Of a stretch of 64,000 bases of DNA, positions 27,962-36,474 are shown piece by piece (positions within the stretch are counted from its first letter, which is position 1; the number at the start of each line of letters is the position of its first letter). The position numbers and the translations under genes are program-made. This stretch comes from Scytolyngbya sp. HA4215-MV1 (GTDB lineage: Bacteria; Cyanobacteriota; Cyanobacteriia; Leptolyngbyales; Leptolyngbyaceae): the NCBI GenBank assembly GCA_019359045.1, contig JAHHIA010000016.1, positions 1 to 64,000 of the forward strand. The letters run 5' to 3'. The notes under the pieces were generated by a model that did not search any database, was not told the DNA's origin, and saw only the letters and a program-made list of their open reading frames with translations.

Positions 27962-29116
27962 TCAATCTACCAATGTTTCCCTGCGCTCAGTGATTGGGGT
28001 ATAGGGAATGGCATGGAGCCCTGTGTAAATTTGGGTGGGGCGAAAGATGCGATTTTCGGCAAGTTGCTCTTTCCAATGGGCAAGCCAACCAGCTACTCGG
28101 GCGATCGCAAACACGGGCGTAAAGAGATCGGTAGGAATGCCCAACTTGCGATAGACCAGACCGGAATAAAAATCGACATTGGGATAAATTCCTTTATGTC
28201 CTAACTTTTCTTCCACGGCTTGCTCCATGGCAATCGCAATATCGTAGTAATTGTCTCGCCCAAATTTTTCAAACAGTTTCTCTGCGAGGTTTTGCAATAT
28301 TGTGGCGCGCGGATCTTTAACCTTATAAACCCGATGCCCAAATCCCATAATTTTGGATTTGCGCTGAAGACAGTCATCCAGATAAGGACGAACATTCTCG
28401 ACAGAGCCAATCTGCTCTAGCATGTCGATGACTTCTTCATTCGCTCCTCCATGTAAAGGACCTGCCAACGTCCCTACCGCCGAGGCGATTACCGCATAAG
28501 GATCTGTCAATGTGGATGCCGTGACCATCGCCGAAAAGGTTGATGCATTGATGGTATGTTCGGCATGGAGTGTTAAACAAACATCAAAAATCCGAGCTGC
28601 CAAAGCATCTGGCTCTCGTTCGCTCAACATGTATAAAAAGTTACCAGCGTAACCTAAGTCATCTCTCGGTTGAACGGGGTCGTTGCCTTTACGAATGAGC
28701 TGAAAGGCTGCCACCATAGTAGGAATTTTTGCTAGAAGCCTGACGACTGCCGCCCGAATGTAAGCTGGATCATCTAAGGCGCGGCGCGAGTAGAAAAGTC
28801 CCAAAGCAGCTGCGCTGGCTTGCAGTGCATCCATCGGGTGTCCACTTTCTGGAAAGCATTTCATCATGTCTCGAATCCGAAATTTGAGCCGCCGATGATA
28901 GCGAATTTCATGCTCAAATGCTTCTAATTCATCTTTATTGGGCAGTTCTCCCCAAATCAAAAGATAGGTTGTTTCCAGGAACGTGCTCTTTTCTGCCAAC
29001 TCTTCGATGGGAATGCCTCGATATTCCAGGATGCCTTTTTGCCCGTCAACAAAGCTAATGTTGGATTGAGTAGCAGGAACCCCTTCTAGCCCTGCCCGAT
29101 ATTCGCAGACTGTCAT
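27962..29116 (-). CDS. gltA: Citrate synthase
   Basis: The 384-residue protein has the active-site elements of citrate synthase: HAEHTINAST, GALAGPLHGGANEEV-like GPLHGGANEEV, and MGFGHRVYKVKDPRA with catalytic His. It condenses acetyl-CoA and oxaloacetate at the entry of the TCA cycle. The length is that of the short type I bacterial and cyanobacterial enzyme. It lies upstream of the ndhA-I-G-E cluster, an order seen in many cyanobacteria, though a terminator is predicted between them. Confidence 0.97.
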   Translation of the reverse strand: MTVCEYRAGLEGVPATQSNISFVDGQKGILEYRGIPIEELAEKSTFLETTYLLIWGELPNKDELEAFEHEIRYHRRLKFRIRDMMKCFPESGHPMDALQASAAALGLFYSRRALDDPAYIRAAVVRLLAKIPTMVAAFQLIRKGNDPVQPRDDLGYAGNFLYMLSEREPDALAARIFDVCLTLHAEHTINASTFSAMVTASTLTDPYAVIASAVGTLAGPLHGGANEEVIDMLEQIGSVENVRPYLDDCLQRKSKIMGFGHRVYKVKDPRATILQNLAEKLFEKFGRDNYYDIAIAMEQAVEEKLGHKGIYPNVDFYSGLVYRKLGIPTDLFTPVFAIARVAGWLAHWKEQLAENRIFRPTQIYTGLHAIPYTPITERRETLVD

Positions 29117-29548
29117 GGCTGTACCGTTGTTTGAGCGTTAGTTCATCCAGCTAACTTATCAGAAATCTTTAGACCTTAGTGTCGCCGTCGATCGTGTCTA
29201 GAAGGATTTTCGATTCAGCGGATGCCCTGATGTCACGATCGCCCCTTGTATTGTTAACTAATGTTAAAAAAAAGCGTTGTGAGGATCATTTTTTGTGTAA
29301 AGTTTGCCCCTCTTTACAAAAATGATTAGTATCTAAATAGCCCGGTTTTAACTCGTCACTTCGGGGGTTATGCCGCTTTTCAATTAGGCTGCAATGAACA
29401 AGGGGTTTTCACTCTTTGCCTGATGAAGGTTTAATTTTTTGCAAGCTCGGTCGAATTGGTATTGCTGAGTGACGGCTCTTGCCTTCTCCTGTGCATTGTT
29501 GAGAGGAGGCAGGGCGGCGTTTAATTATTTGTCTCGTTTAGGAGTTTT
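29117..29548. other. Intergenic region between gltA and a small conserved gene
   Basis: This 432-base stretch between divergent genes is AT-rich near 29250-29330 and should hold both promoters. I see no gene or RNA in it. A GC-rich imperfect hairpin is present at about 29477-29514 (TGCCTTCTCC and GGAGGCA-like). Confidence 0.4.
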
Positions 29549-30004
29549 ATGCATCGAAGACGCTCTGATCGTAAACCTAGTCTAGAAGCTCGTTCTGACC
29601 ATTCATCTCATTCATCACGAAATACGGCTCCCAAGATCGCCCACAACGCAGAACTCAAACCGCTACAAAATTCTACTGCAAAGACGCTACGCGATCGCAG
29701 CAAATCTCAATGGGTAGAGGATGCACTCTCCTCTCAACGCACTAGTGCAATTCAGCTCAGTTTGACTCGACTAATTGAACAAGATGCCCCCCTGCAAACG
29801 CATAGCCTGTTGGTCTTAATGTATGGTCCGTTTCAAGCAGAAATGGCTCCTGAAGCTGGACAAGGGGTTGCATCCTGGATCAAAGATTGTTTGCGGAAAC
29901 ACGGTTTGCCCAGTTTGGTTCGGTTCGATTATCGTCGTCGTGCACAAGTTTTTCGACGCGATCAATTCCAGTCTTGGCTTGAACCTCTGATGATTGCAGA
30001 ATAG
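29549..30004 (+). CDS. Conserved cyanobacterial protein of unknown function
   Basis: The 151-residue protein starts at ATG 29549 with GGAGTTTT before it. The first 60 residues are basic, Ser-rich and low in complexity; the rest looks folded, with segments LSLTRLIEQDAPLQTHSLLV and ASWIKDCLRKHGLPSLVRFD. I recognise no named domain. Its position alone gives no function; it is divergent from gltA. Confidence 0.7.
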   Translation: MHRRRSDRKPSLEARSDHSSHSSRNTAPKIAHNAELKPLQNSTAKTLRDRSKSQWVEDALSSQRTSAIQLSLTRLIEQDAPLQTHSLLVLMYGPFQAEMAPEAGQGVASWIKDCLRKHGLPSLVRFDYRRRAQVFRRDQFQSWLEPLMIAE

Positions 30005-30088
30005 TCTGATGGCAGAATAGTTTGATCGCTTGATGAGCCAACAAATGGCTGAATGGAGATCGTCCCAATCCCAACGGTTGCATCTACC

Positions 30089-30691
30089 TTATTTGACGAC
30101 ATTGCCCTGGACCATTTTTTCCCGCCAATCTGCTTTCCAGATGGGGTTGATCAGGCTGGTCAGAACATGGTCTTCCCACTTGCCATCAATCAGCAAATAG
30201 TCTCTGGCATATCCTTCAACGACAAACCCTAATCTTCTCAATAAGTTGCCACTGCGGCGATTGTGGGGCATGTAGTTGGCGGTAATACGATGCAAGTTTA
30301 AGTCTTCAAACAGATAATGGATTGAGGCTTGCAACGCTTCGCTCATGTAGCCTTTGCCTTGCTCTGTTTTTGCCAGGTTGTAGCCGAGAACACACGATTC
30401 AGATGCCCCATAGATAAATTGGGTAAAATTGGCAGTGCCAATGATGATTTTTGAGTTCTTTTTGAACAAAAAAAATCTTAATGCCTGACTATAGTTGAAC
30501 TCAATCAGGTTTTTATCAACTTGTTCTTGCCAAAATACGGGTGTAAAAAAGTTGTCGGGACGGATTGGCTCAAAAGGTGCCAGGAAGGTGCGATTGTCTC
30601 GATAGTACTTAACAATTTCGGGGACATCATCCTGCAGAGCTGGGCGCACGACCAGTCTATCAGTAGCGATGAGGGGCAATTCCAACGGCAT
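30089..30691 (-). CDS. GNAT-family (RimJ-like) N-acetyltransferase
   Basis: The 200-residue protein is a GNAT acetyltransferase of the RimJ/RimL type. It begins with the ATDRLVVRP start and has the acetyl-CoA loop EQGKGYMSEAL (Q-x-x-G-x-G/A pattern, about residues 115-125), followed by LHRITANYMPHNRRSGNLLRRLGF. RimJ acetylates the N-terminal residue of a ribosomal protein; the true substrate here is unknown. It is convergent with the gene before it and lies upstream of nothing coupled. Confidence 0.86.
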   Translation of the reverse strand: MPLELPLIATDRLVVRPALQDDVPEIVKYYRDNRTFLAPFEPIRPDNFFTPVFWQEQVDKNLIEFNYSQALRFFLFKKNSKIIIGTANFTQFIYGASESCVLGYNLAKTEQGKGYMSEALQASIHYLFEDLNLHRITANYMPHNRRSGNLLRRLGFVVEGYARDYLLIDGKWEDHVLTSLINPIWKADWREKMVQGNVVK

Positions 30692-30813
30692 AGTAAAGGT
30701 TGGCGAAGAGGGAAAAGTGTTCTCGGCACTGAGCGATGGTAGAGACAGGTCTGCGATAATGTCCAGCGTCTGGTGTCGATCGCAGTGTAGTCATGACCTG
30801 AGTCGGTCACGAT

Positions 30814-31098
30814 CTACACTTCGACTTTGACACCTTTCCAAAATGCAATATAGCCAGTGATATTGGCGGCAGCAGTTTTGGGAGTGGGGTAATACCAGGC
30901 AGCATCGGGGTTGGTTTTACCGTCTACTTCCAATGTGTAATAACTGGCAACGCCTTTCCAGGGACAGGTGGTGTGGGTATTACTGTCTTTGAAGTATTTT
31001 CGATCGATAGAGTCAGGCGGAAAGTATTGGTTGCCTTCTACAACTTCGCAACGATCGCTTTCTGCTAAGACGGCACCATTCCAGATTGCTCTTGGCAT
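30814..31098 (-). CDS. DUF427 family protein
   Basis: From ATG 31098 the protein has 95 residues and reads MPRAIWNGAVLAESDRCEVV. The DUF427 hallmark segment CPWKGVASYYTLEVDGK is clear, and the fold should be a small beta-rich domain. The biochemical role of the family is not established. The frame is open 19 codons further upstream, but MPRAIWNG fits the family start and GGAG is present before it. It is a single gene divergent from the lipoprotein-carrier-like gene. Confidence 0.88.
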   Translation of the reverse strand: MPRAIWNGAVLAESDRCEVVEGNQYFPPDSIDRKYFKDSNTHTTCPWKGVASYYTLEVDGKTNPDAAWYYPTPKTAAANITGYIAFWKGVKVEV

Positions 31099-31236
31099 GA
31101 TTGGATCAACTCCTTTTGATGAAGATTCTGACAAGTTGTATTCGTACCATACCATTGCTCGACCTTACAGGCTCTCTGATACATCGCATTTGCCAAGAGA
31201 AAGACTAAGATGCTGATAGTGTCTCTTGTTGAAGTT

Positions 31237-32091
31237 ATGAAGGTCTATTCTCAACTCTTGGCTGCCTTGGGTGGCTTAGCGATTACGGGTGGTTTGTGGG
31301 CAACCATCGCGGTGGGACGATCGCAAGTTATTCCTCTGGCTCAGGCGATGCAGCCTCCGGTTATGTTGGCTCAGGCGATGGGGAGTCCGGATTTGCCCTT
31401 ACTCGTCAAAACGAGTGCTCACTTTTTGGCTGGAGATCGCTACGAAACCAAGTCCAAGATGCAGATCATCGGCACATCGCCCGGTAGCAACGTTGTCTTG
31501 AACATGCTGCTACGAACGATCGTTCAGGCTCCCCATCAGTTTCGAGCAGAGTTGACCTTCTCTCAACCTGACGGTGCTAGTTCTTTGTCTAGCCTCATTG
31601 TGTCGGATGGCAAACAAGTTTGGCTGTATCGACCCGATCTCAAGCAATACAGCAAACTTTCTTTAGAGAAATTTGACCAATCTGATGACTCTTTTCTGAT
31701 TGGCATGTCTTCTTCTCTGTTTTTACAAATTCCCAGCGAAACCCGTAAAGAAATCGCTGAAGGCAATCTGGAAGCCAATGCCGACGCCTTGAAGCAGTTG
31801 GGATTGCCCCTCTCGCTCAAAGGTGGACAACGGACAGTCAATGGGCAAAAATTTTATGGCTATGAATATGCAGATGAGAAAGAGGGATACCTTTTCAGTG
31901 CTTTGGTTGAACCCACTACGGCGACACTGCAACAGTTACAAATTAGTGGAAAGGCAGAATCGTTGGATATTGTCATTACCGAACAAATTTTGCAAAGAAC
32001 AGCAAATCCTGAAGTCACTGCGACTACGTTTCGCTTTACTCCTCCAAGCGGAGTGAAGCAAGTAGACACCCTGCCGATTATTCCTTTTTGA
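31237..32091 (+). CDS. LolA/DUF2092-like exported protein
   Basis: From ATG 31237 the protein has about 284 residues, with an N-terminal signal sequence ([21 protein letters not shown]) and a mature part of beta strands ([23 protein letters not shown]), the pattern of LolA/LolB-fold or DUF2092 proteins. These bind acyl chains or lipoproteins in the periplasm. The ATG at 31210 would add nine residues without a signal-like composition. It ends at 32091, eight bases before gloA, so the two are probably co-transcribed. Confidence 0.75.
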   Translation: MKVYSQLLAALGGLAITGGLWATIAVGRSQVIPLAQAMQPPVMLAQAMGSPDLPLLVKTSAHFLAGDRYETKSKMQIIGTSPGSNVVLNMLLRTIVQAPHQFRAELTFSQPDGASSLSSLIVSDGKQVWLYRPDLKQYSKLSLEKFDQSDDSFLIGMSSSLFLQIPSETRKEIAEGNLEANADALKQLGLPLSLKGGQRTVNGQKFYGYEYADEKEGYLFSALVEPTTATLQQLQISGKAESLDIVITEQILQRTANPEVTATTFRFTPPSGVKQVDTLPIIPF

Positions 32092-32099
32092 GAAGCATT

Positions 32100-32516
32100 A
32101 TGCGATTACTACACACCATGCTGCGGGTCGGTAACCTGGAAGCGTCTCTGAAATTTTATTGCGATGTTCTGGGAATGCGCCTGTTGCGCCAGAAAGACTA
32201 TCCGGGCGGAGAATTTACGCTGGCATTTGTGGGCTATGGCGATGAGGTCGATCATACAGTTTTGGAACTGACGTATAACTGGGGCAAAGAGCAATATGAC
32301 TTAGGTGATGCCTATGGGCATATTGCGATCGGGGTTGAAGACATCTATCACACCTGCAAAGCGATCGAGAGCCGAGGTGGAAAGGTGACTCGCCAACCGG
32401 GACCGATGAAGCATGGTTCGACGGTGATTGCCTTCGTCGAAGACCCCGACGGTTACAAAATTGAACTGATTCAACAGAGTGCTCAGGGTGCTGCGGTATC
32501 TGGTGTGACTGCTTAG
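32100..32516 (+). CDS. gloA: Lactoylglutathione lyase (glyoxalase I)
   Basis: From ATG 32100 the protein has 138 residues. It keeps the metal ligands of the VOC fold: His in [10 protein letters not shown], Glu in LELTYNWG, His in [11 protein letters not shown] and Glu in [10 protein letters not shown]. It detoxifies methylglyoxal through the glutathione hemithioacetal. The frame extends four codons upstream, but ATG 32100 matches the family start. It overlaps nothing and is followed at once by the porin gene. Confidence 0.95.
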   Translation: MRLLHTMLRVGNLEASLKFYCDVLGMRLLRQKDYPGGEFTLAFVGYGDEVDHTVLELTYNWGKEQYDLGDAYGHIAIGVEDIYHTCKAIESRGGKVTRQPGPMKHGSTVIAFVEDPDGYKIELIQQSAQGAAVSGVTA

Positions 32517-32582
32517 GTGCCTCGTTCCTGGCTGGTCACAACTGCTGAAGTCCTCAGGCAATTTGGTGTAAGGAGTGTGTGT

Positions 32583-34157
32583 GTGAGAAAGGTTACCAGG
32601 TTGTTGCTGGGGGGGGTTTTCATGAGTACCCTGGCACAGGGTTTGCCTGCGTGGGCAGGAGGAATCCCGAATGCAGGGGGGACAATCGACAATCTATCTG
32701 CATCAGATCAATTGTTGGAGACAGATAACGAGTCTGGCATGGTAAGTATGCCTCCAGTTGCCAGATTATCCGATGTATCCACCTTTTCGGATGTCCAACC
32801 TGGAGATTGGGCTTATGAAGCGTTGCGATCGCTGATTCAACGCTATGGAGTGCTGGAAGGCTACTCCGATGGGTCATTTCGGGGCGATCGGGCAGTTACT
32901 CGCTACGAATTTATTTCAGCGCTCACGGCTGTGTTGGCGAAAGTTGAGCAGTTGTATCGGACTGGCGAACGAGGACGCACCATTGAGGAAGACTTGCTGA
33001 CCTTGCAGCAGTTGCAGACGTTTTATGATGCCGCCTTGGGTGAGTTAAAAGGACGGCTAAGCCAACAAGAAGACCGTCAAACCCAACTAGAAGCGAAAAG
33101 ATTTTCGGCAACAAGCCAGTTGCAGGGACAAGTGATTTTGGCTGGCACAGGTGGTGTGCAAGCTAAGGATGTCATCGTTCTGCGCAGTCGCTTAAATTTA
33201 GTGACCAGTTTTAGCGGCACGGATCAACTCGTCACCCAGTTGGAAATGGGTAACGATGGAGAAGATGCGATTAATTTTGCTCAAAGCCAGGGACAGAATT
33301 TATTTGGCACCAATGGTTCACTGGTGGATGGCGGCGGGTTGGATTACGCAGGGGTTAGCCCCAATACTCATCTTTATCGGCTCTATTACCAGTTTCAACC
33401 CTTGCCCAGTCTCCAGGTGGCAGTGGGTCCGAAACTGGTGCCGAGTGACTTTATCGATCGCAATAGCTTTGCCAATAATTCTGCTCAGGACTTTGGTTCC
33501 AGCTTTTTCATTAACAATCCCTTGATTGTGCAAAACCAGATCGATCGCTTGGGCGGAGCGGGGGTTGCCTTGACTTGGCAGGCAAGCAAATTGCCGCTCA
33601 AATTGCGGGCACTGTATGCAGCTAGCGATGCTGAAAATCCTGGAACGTTGCCGAATGGGGGTGGGCTGTTTGGCGATCGCTGGCAAGGGACACTTGAAGC
33701 AGAATTTGAATTCCAAAAAGGTCTCATTGCTCGATTTCAGTACACCACGGCTCAGATTAACCAGACAGACATTGAAGCGGCTGGCATTAATGTTGAATGG
33801 GCGATCGATCCGAGGCATCGATTTGCAGTGTTTGGACGTTTTGGTGTTGCCGAATATAGTGGATTCAATTCATTACTCAATCGCGATCTGGATCTGACGC
33901 CCAAAAGCTGGTCACTGGGAGTGGTCGTTCGAAACCTCTGGATTCCTGGTACACTAGCTGGTTTTGCTATAGGGCAGCCATTTGTCGAAGCTGATTTGGG
34001 CGATGGGACCCAGACTAACCTCGAAGCCTTTATCCAGGTTTTTCTCAACGATCGCATCAGTATTACGCCCTCGGTCATGTTGGTCACAAATGCCAACAAC
34101 AACGATGATGCAAACGACATCTGGCAAGGTACGATTCGGACAGTTTTTTCTTTTTAG
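32583..34157 (+). CDS. Iron-uptake-type porin with SLH and OprB domains
   Basis: The protein has about 524 residues from GTG 32583, which lies seven bases after AAGGAG. A signal peptide (LLLGGVFMSTLAQGLPAWA) precedes an SLH domain (FSDVQPGDWAYEALRSLIQRYG, about residues 75-130) and a coiled-coil stretch, and the rest is a beta-barrel of the OprB type. In cyanobacteria such outer-membrane porins carry out diffusion of iron and small solutes, with the SLH domain anchoring to peptidoglycan. The frame is open to GTG 32517. It follows gloA by 66 bases. Confidence 0.9.
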   Translation: MRKVTRLLLGGVFMSTLAQGLPAWAGGIPNAGGTIDNLSASDQLLETDNESGMVSMPPVARLSDVSTFSDVQPGDWAYEALRSLIQRYGVLEGYSDGSFRGDRAVTRYEFISALTAVLAKVEQLYRTGERGRTIEEDLLTLQQLQTFYDAALGELKGRLSQQEDRQTQLEAKRFSATSQLQGQVILAGTGGVQAKDVIVLRSRLNLVTSFSGTDQLVTQLEMGNDGEDAINFAQSQGQNLFGTNGSLVDGGGLDYAGVSPNTHLYRLYYQFQPLPSLQVAVGPKLVPSDFIDRNSFANNSAQDFGSSFFINNPLIVQNQIDRLGGAGVALTWQASKLPLKLRALYAASDAENPGTLPNGGGLFGDRWQGTLEAEFEFQKGLIARFQYTTAQINQTDIEAAGINVEWAIDPRHRFAVFGRFGVAEYSGFNSLLNRDLDLTPKSWSLGVVVRNLWIPGTLAGFAIGQPFVEADLGDGTQTNLEAFIQVFLNDRISITPSVMLVTNANNNDDANDIWQGTIRTVFSF

Positions 34158-34292
34158 TCGGGAGGCGATAATCTGCAGTGTTTTTAGAAGGTGGAAGCTC
34201 TATGCGGTATGCCAGACCCGCTTTTGAACGAGTTGAACTCACCCCTTGCCCATTTTTCCGCTCTTCCCCTATTTCTCCATCTTGGTTTAGCC

Positions 34293-34757
34293 ATGCCCAG
34301 TCTTTATACTGAGATCGAAATCAATGCGCCTCGATCTCTGGTTTGGCAAGTACTGCTTCGCAAAGAGCAGTGGAAATACTGGAACACCTTTTTGTACGAC
34401 TGCAGCCCAACGCAGCCGTTTCAGCTAGGGGGAGAGGTCTTTTTGGCTGTACGCCGGGTGCCCGCTGATGAAGAGATTGAGTTTCAGCCAGCAATTACCC
34501 TGATCCAGTCCGAAGTTTGCCTGAAGTGGGTTTCATCAATTCCAGGATTTCAAAACGAGCATGTATTTGAGCTGATGGATGTGGGAACTGGTAGGACCCG
34601 ATATGTGCATCAAGAAAATTTTTCGGGAATGCTTGCTCGGTTTTTACTGCCGTTTATTCGGCAGGATGAACAAGCCGGAATGCGCCGTATGGCACGCGAA
34701 TTGAAAACTTATTTAGAAAAGCAAGATTACCCAGTGAAGGCGTCCAAGCGTCGGTGA
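34293..34757 (+). CDS. SRPBCC-fold (polyketide cyclase-like) protein
   Basis: From ATG 34293 the protein has 154 residues and begins MPSLYTEIEINAPRSLVW, the first strand of the START/SRPBCC ligand-binding fold, and ends with a long C-terminal helix (RRMARELKTYLEKQDY). Members bind hydrophobic ligands. The frame is open about 34 codons upstream, but that part is unlike the family. The ligand is unknown. The gene follows the porin by about 135 bases. Confidence 0.82.
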   Translation: MPSLYTEIEINAPRSLVWQVLLRKEQWKYWNTFLYDCSPTQPFQLGGEVFLAVRRVPADEEIEFQPAITLIQSEVCLKWVSSIPGFQNEHVFELMDVGTGRTRYVHQENFSGMLARFLLPFIRQDEQAGMRRMARELKTYLEKQDYPVKASKRR

Positions 34758-34772
34758 TGCCAGATTATTGCA

Positions 34773-34872
34773 GCAATTTTCAGACGAGTGAGCCACAGTG
34801 ATGGGTGGATGAGTGATGAGTAGATGGGTAATGAGGGTGTCCCATCCAGGTGAAACTAGCTACAAATTGCGG
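34773..34872. repeat. Nested inverted repeat, family 2, copy 2
   Basis: The block TTTTCAGACGAGTGAGCCAC plus GGTGGATGAGTGA (34777-34815) matches 20473-20509 with few changes. Outer arms GCAATTT and AAATTGC lie about 95 bases apart, a similar layout to copy 1. As in copy 1 the unit begins shortly (about 16 bases) after a stop codon. Confidence 0.6.
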
Positions 34873-34972
34873 ATTTTAGCTGATGAAAGCTTCGACCAAG
34901 CTGACAATGCTCTCATCCCTAGCCCTTTTCTCAATGGGAGAAACTGGGGATGAGAGCTGAAGTTGCTGCAAT

Positions 34973-36151
34973 TTAGGATACTGGTGCGACTTGAGGTAAG
35001 TCAGGCACCTGTTCTAAGTTGCTCATGTTGCGATCGTCGGTTTCACCCGTGCTCAAGAAGCGAAAAGTTTCTTGATAGAGGCTTTGCCAGAACCGATTGC
35101 TCATATTTTGGCTCACCTCAGTGGGGTCAACCATGGGATGAGGAACCAGAGCTTCGACGGGGTACTGATAGAAACGATGTCCGTTTTGTCGATCGCCAAT
35201 TTTGCGGAAAAACGTTTTGTTGGTCTCGATATCGGCAGCATCTTCGTTGGTGGTTAGAACCATGAAGGTCGGAATCTGCTGCAATGATTTGATGGATTTG
35301 GCACTCATCACTTCACTGCCCCCAAAATGATCGTTCGCAGTCAAACATCCGACTGGAAACTGCAAATTTGGGTCCCAACCCGATTCTTTAATATCCAGGG
35401 GACCCGCCAGATTAACATACTGACGACGATCGTCCCCCAAAATTCTCAGTAAGGGGGCGTAGGTGACCACACGCTTGACTCGTTCTGGATGATTGGCTGC
35501 GAGCGCTAATGCCACCGCTCCACCTACGGATAAACCGACCGTATACACAGGGCCAGGCATAGCAACAAGTTCTGCGAGTCGGGCTGTTGCATGGGTCAGA
35601 TAGTCCCGATGAGAGGAAATAAAGTACTTATCGAAATCTGGGTCATTCGGACTCTCGATCGCCTTCACAATGTCGAGCAACCGAGGTTCTATTTTCAGCA
35701 AGCGAGCAATCAGCGCAACACGTTGCATGTAACCCGGACGGGCAGACGATCCGCCAGGATTTGCTGAAATATTTGCCAGATAAGTCATTAAGACAGGATC
35801 TTTCTGAATTTTGTCTTTCAGCGGATTGGCAATTTCTGGTTTCAGGTCAATTTGGGGCCAGTTTTTGGCAGGACGCAATAGTGAATGTCCTGCCAGCGAA
35901 GCCTGATAAACATTGAAGCCATTCTCAAACAGATAGGTCGCCAGTCGCCACATTTGGTGCGGTTTGGCACTAAACCCATGAAATATCATCACTGTGCCGC
36001 GAATCGGTTGCGCTGGCTCATGGATTAAGTAATAAGGATAGGCACCATCACGACGATCAGGATGGCTGTCGATACTTCGGATATAAGACTCGATCGCCTG
36101 CTTCGTTTGGTTGATTTGGTCGGCGGTGGGAGTCACGGTTGGACTGTTCAT
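34973..36151 (-). CDS. Alpha/beta hydrolase of unknown substrate
   Basis: The 392-residue protein has the alpha/beta-hydrolase core: oxyanion motif HGFSAKP near residue 59, the nucleophile elbow GLSVGG near residue 211, and a late His in ALVPHPMVDPTE. The N-terminus is soluble and lacks a signal peptide. It could be an esterase or lipase. It lies downstream of bcsA on the same strand, with a 323-base spacer and a hairpin between them. A Met- and Val-rich region suggests a large cap domain. Confidence 0.82.
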   Translation of the reverse strand: MNSPTVTPTADQINQTKQAIESYIRSIDSHPDRRDGAYPYYLIHEPAQPIRGTVMIFHGFSAKPHQMWRLATYLFENGFNVYQASLAGHSLLRPAKNWPQIDLKPEIANPLKDKIQKDPVLMTYLANISANPGGSSARPGYMQRVALIARLLKIEPRLLDIVKAIESPNDPDFDKYFISSHRDYLTHATARLAELVAMPGPVYTVGLSVGGAVALALAANHPERVKRVVTYAPLLRILGDDRRQYVNLAGPLDIKESGWDPNLQFPVGCLTANDHFGGSEVMSAKSIKSLQQIPTFMVLTTNEDAADIETNKTFFRKIGDRQNGHRFYQYPVEALVPHPMVDPTEVSQNMSNRFWQSLYQETFRFLSTGETDDRNMSNLEQVPDLPQVAPVS

Positions 36152-36474
36152 ACAGATGGCACCTGAAACGATTAATAAGTACGGCTGAACAAAAGACTGG
36201 ACAGAAGAACTTCTATTGGATCACTGATGAGAACAGGGCTATTTCCAAAAGTATGGTAAGCGCTACACTCGTCTTTGCAGCAATTCTTAGGGGTAATATC
36301 AAGTTCGGCAGATAGAATTCCTCAGTTCTTAGCTCCAGGGGTGAATGACCCTACTGCGACTCCCCTCAATCTCACCGTCCCGTAAAATGAGCCAGAGTCG
36401 TTCAGACGGCTTCTGCCCAAGATTTCAGCAAAATTTTACTGAAATCTTGGATTGGGCGTATGGCTAAGGATCAA
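36152..36474. other. Spacer between bcsA and the alpha/beta hydrolase, with a strong inverted repeat
   Basis: These 323 bases contain no gene. At 36417-36450 the arms CCAAGATTTCAG and CTGAAATCTTGG pair perfectly around a 10-base loop, with flanking GCCCA / TGGGC adding to the stem. On the minus strand no T-run follows, so it may be a processing or attenuation hairpin instead of a classical terminator. Confidence 0.6.
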
